Notes under the pieces: generated by a model
Database searches by the model: none
What the model saw: only the letters and a program-made list of their open reading frames with translations
Told to the model about the DNA's origin: nothing
Shown: piece by piece, positions 59,153 to 64,000 of the stretch
How the letters are laid out: each line of letters opens with the position of its first letter
Numbering within the stretch: position 1 is the stretch's first letter
Assembly: GCA_033002965.1 (NCBI GenBank)
Contig: JAURVB010013503.1
Span: 1 to 64,000 of the forward strand
DNA length: 64,000 bases
Direction: 5' to 3'
DNA from: Piper betle
Lineage: Eukaryota; Streptophyta; Magnoliopsida; Piperales; Piperaceae
Translations under genes and position numbers: made by a program

Positions 59153-61338
59153 AATTCTTTCTCACGCTCGCACTAAAAAACCCAGAAAGTAAAATGGTTT
59201 ATACGTTTTTTTAAATAAAATAAAATAAAATTCTCCTACCGGACTTAGAAAAATAATGTTGATTGCCAGAAAACTTGGCAAGTGAGCAGCCCGGTTAGCT
59301 TTTTAGCCAGTCTTTTGATCGTTGAAAACATCTTCAATAGTTTGACTTTTCCGATAAAAAAGGTGTATGAGCTAATTTCTCTCGCTTCCACTAATTTCTA
59401 GACAAGGAGATAAATAGGGGTACTTTTCTGCCCATTAGTATCCCTATACAAAGGTAAGATTGCGACGCCCAATTTGGTCTTGCCCGATTCGCGGCAAAGA
59501 ACGAGCTGGTGCAGCCTTGAGAGTTTGACCCCCAATACGTGCTATCATCATGGTGCTTTGGGGTTGGAGCCTCTTACTACAGCGTATGAGAACATGTTCA
59601 CTCATTCATGCTGGGATCTCCCAATTGCCTGTGCGTCTGAAATTAACTCATCATTGATTAACCCAATTGCCTGTGCGTCTGAAATTAACTCATTCATGCT
59701 GGGATCTCCCAAATGCCTTCCTCTTATCAGGGCGGCGCGCAGAGAGTTGGAAAGAGGCAAGTGGAGGGTAAAAAAGTTCGACATTGAAGGGTCGAAGCTG
59801 CTATGGACGTGGCCTGATGGGGGTTACGTCACGTGAGGGAGTAATCCAAGTCTCTATCCCACAGGCCAAGGCGAAGAAGGCATTTAGTGTTTGCATTACA
59901 AAAAGGTAACGACCACACGTGTGCTCCATCACTTGATCTCTTCCCCATTCCATTGAACTCTCCAATGTCCTCGCGGGAATCGCGATTACTTCTTGTCTCC
60001 CCTTCTTTCTCTTCTTCCCTTTTTTTTCTTTCATTGAAGTTTTTTATCAACGCCCACGCCGATTGCATGCACCTCAATAAAATCATTAGTCGAATAAGAC
60101 ATTTGGTAGGTGAAATATTCACCTTTCATGCTTTGCCGACTTATATAATTTTTTACCTAGCAAGAATTACATCGTTTATCTTGAAAGTTATAAAAGAATA
60201 AGTAATAGTAATAATAATAATAATAATGATTAAATATAATTATAATATTTGCTATTATTGCTACTATAAGAACAATATCAAGATTAAGAATACGAATATG
60301 GCAAAAGTGTGGCAATACCTAAAAAAATTTCTTCTTTTGAAACTAAGTGGCGATCTTCAGAGTTTAGTACTAGGCCGTGTCCAATTGCTTAATTTAGCTG
60401 CTAAATGGGTAGAAAAGGCGAATGAAGTGCTGTTCATGGGACTGCGAAGCCAGCGACAAGAAAAGAAGGTGAATTGGGCATCGTTTAATTTCATTTGCAA
60501 AGGGCTTTGGTCTCTTTAGCTAGAAGATAGGGAGCCAGGCCTATTTGCTCATACCGATCTTCTTCAAGGGAATCCTTTCCCCTTCTTCAAGGAGTTCCAC
60601 AAGGAGACTTACTTTCTCGAATCGCGCATTCAGTTTTTATATTATTCATCTTCTTCTGTAACTCTTAAAATTTGGAACAAGTAGCTAGGGACACAATCGT
60701 TTGCTACTATACTATGACGTTTTCACTTTCATCATTGCTATGGCTTCTCTTTTATTTTCTTTCTTTATTTATTTTTTTTGTGCGAGAACTTTTTGCCATG
60801 GACATTATTTTCACCCGATTTGTTGCGTTCATGTTAAGGATAATATTTTTTCTCTGAGACTAATTAAATTAGTAGGATAAGAAAAATTTTAAAAGGAAAA
60901 CATAACTTACAAATTTTTAGTGGTATAAGTTGGGATCGGACTCCCAAACTTTAGGCCAACCGCCAGTGGGGTGACAAACTGCCATATATCAAACCAGTGC
61001 CAAACTACATAAAATCAAAGCCAGTTGAGCGTCAGTGTACCCTATCACTTGTCGTAATCTAGGAAGGAAAAAACATGAAAAGAATCGGCACCTATATCCT
61101 GCCAATAAAAATATAAAAACGCCATGAATAAAAAAATAAGGGATGGTAGTTGGATCTGGACGGCGATTTTATCTATGAAAAATCGACCGCATCATATTTT
61201 ATGGCAGAATCTATACGAGTGGATTCAGATGGAAGCGTTTGGACAGGTTAAGTCAAAAGTACGTAGTTCTAATTTACACAAGGAAGATATATCTAATTAG
61301 GTCTAATACAACAGATTGATCAATTCTTGAATCTAAAG
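59153..61338. other. No gene; 59460-60670 has organelle-like texture
   Basis: From 59460 to 60670 composition is balanced, with phrases such as TTCTTCAAGGGAATCC and AGTGGCGATCTTCAG that look like plant mitochondrial intergenic DNA, a possible nuclear insertion. I could not match a mitochondrial gene. Two overlapping direct repeats sit at 59600-59720: CAATTGCCTGTGCGTCTG at 59621 and 59663, and TTCATGCTGGGATCTCCCAA at 59605 and 59692. Open frames at 59474-59836 and 60226-60519 have no known domain. From 60670 to 61338 nothing is recognised. Confidence 0.3.
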
Positions 61339-62668
61339 TCATAGGCTTGTGTTTGACAACTCTCTCTGGTGAGTGTTACTATTGGCCTTCTTCACCGGAC
61401 TCGGTGGCAGCGATTTTCCCGCCGCCACCAGGCGACGCACAAAGACCTCCAGCCTCTCACCATTGGTCTCCTCCAACAGCCGCTTGCCGCCAAATTGCAC
61501 CACCTCCGCCGCTGCCTCCTCTAGCACTCCGCCCCCTTCTTTCCCAATCCCATTCGCCTATACATTTTCATTAATCATTAGTATTATGCAACAATTACAT
61601 GCAAAAATTATAATAACAAGTTCTTACACCGAAATGAAGCCCTTGATTAACTCATGATTATTAATGAAGACATGGAAAAATAAGGTGATGAATTTTTAGA
61701 CAAAAAAAAGTCGATCGTTAGTACCTGAATCCTTAGGTAGTCATTGCGATTCCAAGCGAAGGCATTAACAATGATCTGTTCAACAGTCTCCGACACGCCG
61801 GCGGCGACAATTCCGACTACCGCCGACATGGAGCAACGCTTTGCCAATGTGGACGGAGTCGCCGGAGACGGGCCGCTGTTTCCGAGGGAGAGAACCATGA
61901 TATCCTCCACGCCATTCACGTTCGGGAATTGGCGCTTATTGTGAAGAACATGCGTGACGGCGGCGGCGGCGGGGTTGTTCATGACCAGGCCACCGTCCAC
62001 CGCCACCACCGCCGTCTTCCCGTCCTCCGACGACACCTCCGCCGGCTTGAACTTACCCGGCGTGGCCGAGGTGGCGCGGCCGACCTTCCACAGATGGAAG
62101 TTGAAGCTCGGCGACTCCTTCGCGTCGGCGTGCGAGAACACGAACGGCGCATTGCTATTGAGGTCGTAGCAGGGCACCAAGAGCGGTTTGCATGTGTCTT
62201 TGAGCGTCAATTCGGCGCCGTCGGCCGGCCGACGGAAAGCTTCCCGCAACACGCCGTCCAAGCTCCTACCCGACAACCTCCCCGTCTCCGGAATATTATC
62301 CCGCCGCCGGCCGGCTTGAACATCTGCTGCCGCTTCTCCTTAAAGAGCTTGACCGCCTCAGACGCAGAGTAAAGAGGGCGGCCGTTGCCGTCGTCGGCGA
62401 CGAGCATGGCGGCGAGGACGCCTCCGAGGCCGGTTCCAGCGATGAGGTCGAAGAAGTCAGCTATGCGGGCGCCGGAGTCGCCCGTCTGGGATTTGATATG
62501 GTCCTCGAGGGAGACGACGGCGTCGCCGGCGATAAGGTCACCGGCGGAGGCGTCGCCGTCGATGGAGAGGATGCGGGTCTTGGGCCAAAGAAGAGGGTTT
62601 TGGCATTGGGATAGCCATTTCTTCTCGAGGCTAGAGAAGATCTCTAGAGTAAGCTTGCTCAAGTCCAT
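61339..62668 (-). CDS. Patatin-like protein, group III (acyl hydrolase), one frameshift
   Basis: Two exons, 62668-61725 and 61557-61339, join in phase 0 (YLRIQ|ANGIGKEGGG). The start MDLSKLTLEIFSSLEKKWLS is typical of plant patatin-like proteins. Then follow WPKTRILSIDG, the nucleophile region DFFDLIAGTGLGGVLAAML, LTLKDTCKPLLVPCYDLNS, FKPAEVSSEDGKTAVVAVDG and DGGLVMNNPAA with the second member of the catalytic dyad, Asp. The nucleophile motif is GTGLG rather than GxSxG, and the oxyanion loop after SIDG is DASAGD rather than GGG-R-G. Both are features of group III (pPLAIII), which act on galactolipids and phospholipids and affect cell elongation. At 62285-62290 the frame shifts: a run of four G would need five to give RRRGRLSGRSLDG. 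With that base the protein is 387 residues, normal for the group. The indel is more likely assembly error than decay, since nothing else is broken. Confidence 0.85.
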
Positions 62669-62743
62669 TGTCTTCTTCTCGAAAGCTTGTAAGGCAACTT
62701 ACTAACTCTGTTCTTTCGTAGCTCTGTTTCTTCGTTCTTGTGT

Positions 62744-62754
62744 TATTTATAGCA
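62744..62754 (-). promoter_or_regulatory. TATA box of the patatin-like gene
   Basis: GCTATAAATAA on the minus strand lies about 76-86 bp upstream of the ATG at 62668. This spacing fits a short leader of about 50 bases, and the sequence between is CA/GA-rich as in many plant leaders. Confidence 0.6.
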
Positions 62755-63515
62755 AGGTGAGCATGTAATGGGTAGGGTTGGGATGGAGTGATGAGAAGGA
62801 TACAAATGGAAAAATAAAAACTTGGTAACACATATTCATAGGTCTGTCAAAACTATACTTAAAACAAGTATAACGACAATATAATTGTTCTATATATTTT
62901 TCTTATTTATAAAAAACGTTAAATCAGTATTTTATCATTAATTCTTTGAAATTTAACTAAGTTGTGTAGCTTGCCATGGCCATGTTTGGTAAAGTTAGGA
63001 TCTTCTTATTTTTCTACCCAGTACCCAAAACGTTTCGGGCTAGCATAGGTTTTAAATTAGGATCTATATAATTATAAACGATCAAATTTTTAATGACTAA
63101 ATTTTTTTTGTGACATTAACCCATTTCTATCTTGACCTTGAACCATTAATTAATGTAGAATCAGAGTTTTTCCCCGACTTTTAAATTTGCCCTAAAAATT
63201 CTATTTATTATTTTCTCACCAATCACAAACGAGTCTATAAAATAGGGATATATAGTTGGACTCCATTTACCGCTAGTTGGTAAAACATGCAAATGCATGT
63301 GATGGGCATCTTTTCGAGCATCAGTAAAATTTATCCAAGCATATATACTTGTCTGTAAAAATGAAAATTTAAATGAAAAAAATTATATAAAAAATATAAG
63401 ACCACTTTTGGCCGGTAGGCGCCTAGCACATCTCACAATGCTCTGAGTGATTACTATACGCCCATGCTCTGGTCAAAATAAAAAATACATAAAAAATACA
63501 GGTGTAAAACCGAAT
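62755..63515. other. No gene; upstream region of the patatin-like gene
   Basis: AT-rich intergenic DNA. No further promoter element, RNA gene or mobile-element end was recognised. Confidence 0.4.
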
Positions 63516-64000
63516 TAGATAATTGATTTGATAGCTAATATAAATGATATTATTAATGTCTTTATTATTCGGCTCATTAATTAAGTATTAGTTAGTATAA
63601 CAATATTAATTTTCATTGGGAGTTCACGTTTTCACTAACGTTGTTAGTCATATCGATTTAAAGATAAAATAATACAATTCTAAGTATCATATAAATCACA
63701 CACGTAATCAATACAAATTGTAAATTAACACTCTCAATTGAATGTTTAAGGCGCAGGAACTCACTTTTGTGATACTTGATACAACATGTGAATAAATGTA
63801 TATATTTACATAGAGTAGTTATATGTTCTGAGCCTTTATAATTATTAGGGTAGATAATTGATTTGATAGCTAATATAAATGCTATTATTAATGTCTTTAT
63901 TATTCGGCTCATTAATTAAGTATTAGTTAGTATAACAATATTAATTTTCATTGGGAGTTCACGTTTTCACTAACGTTGTTAGTCATATCGGTTTAAAGAT
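63516..64000. repeat. Direct repeat, at least 150 bp per copy, period 335 bp, cut by the window edge
   Basis: The stretch starting TAGATAATTGATTTGATAGC at 63516 recurs at 63851 and runs to the end of the window with only two mismatches over about 150 bp (A/C at 63548/63883 and A/G at 63657/63992, approximately). The near identity implies a recent duplication, tandem satellite or pair of element ends. Confidence 0.85.

Noticed and set aside
61744..62705. Plus-strand frames of 66-147 codons
   Set aside because: Antisense shadows of the GC-rich patatin-like exon.
1..64000. CRISPR arrays, operons, phage or plasmid modules
   Set aside because: No regularly spaced short repeats with unique spacers and no bacterial gene organisation; all coding signals are intron-bearing plant genes or plant transposons.

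Overview
The window is nuclear DNA of a flowering plant. The evidence is intron-bearing genes of plant families (LRP1/SHI-type RING-like factor, group III patatin, CNX1, SMC5, FMN quinone reductase, glyoxalase-I-like), plant hAT, LINE, Ty1/copia and LTR debris, and very AT-rich intergenic DNA. GC-rich first exons and many (TA)n-flanked GC-cored elements lean towards a monocot, but this is not proven. Exon limits below were set by reading canonical GT/AG junctions and checking phase by hand. No database search was possible.

Layout. 0.7-1.4 kb (-): 5' part of a SirB1/transglutaminase-like gene running off the left edge. 2.6-14.7 kb: repeats, including a solo LTR with a perfect 5-bp target duplication (4312-5768), a 0.6-0.9 kb repeat array split by a 1.6-kb hAT element (8169-9776), and a 583-bp hAT MITE. 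14.8-16.05 kb (-): an apparently intact three-exon NAD(P)H:quinone oxidoreductase. 16.1-20.4 kb: four elements abutting at (TA)n tracts, with shared asymmetric ends, palindromes just inside the ends and GC-rich cores, starting 67 bp upstream of the quinone reductase ATG. 21.8-24.07 kb (-): a glyoxalase-I-like pseudogene whose first exon is split by a 1.44-kb hAT element with an 8-bp target duplication. 31.4-32.5 kb (-): LRP1-like gene. 38.7-40.15 kb: hAT element with a recognisable dead transposase dimerisation domain. 42.17-43.02 kb: hAT element with a perfect 8-bp duplication. 43.4-51.4 kb (+): SMC5 pseudogene hosting an antisense LINE. 51.4-52.55 kb: copia remnant with LTR. 52.87-59.15 kb (+): CNX1 pseudogene. 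61.3-62.7 kb (-): group III patatin-like gene. 63.5-64 kb: a 335-bp-period direct repeat running off the right edge.

Genes and decay. The genes do not form a pathway; the window is a gene-poor, transposon-rich stretch. The quinone reductase reads as intact. LRP1-like and patatin-like are each broken by one 1-bp loss in a homopolymer, which may be an assembly error. SMC5, CNX1 and the glyoxalase gene also carry nonsense codons, lost exons or insertions and are real pseudogenes. The most unusual structure is the (TA)n-linked array at 16.1-20.4 kb, which looks like a family of microsatellite-targeting elements related in behaviour to rice Micron. I found no CRISPR array, rRNA, tRNA, operon or prokaryotic system.
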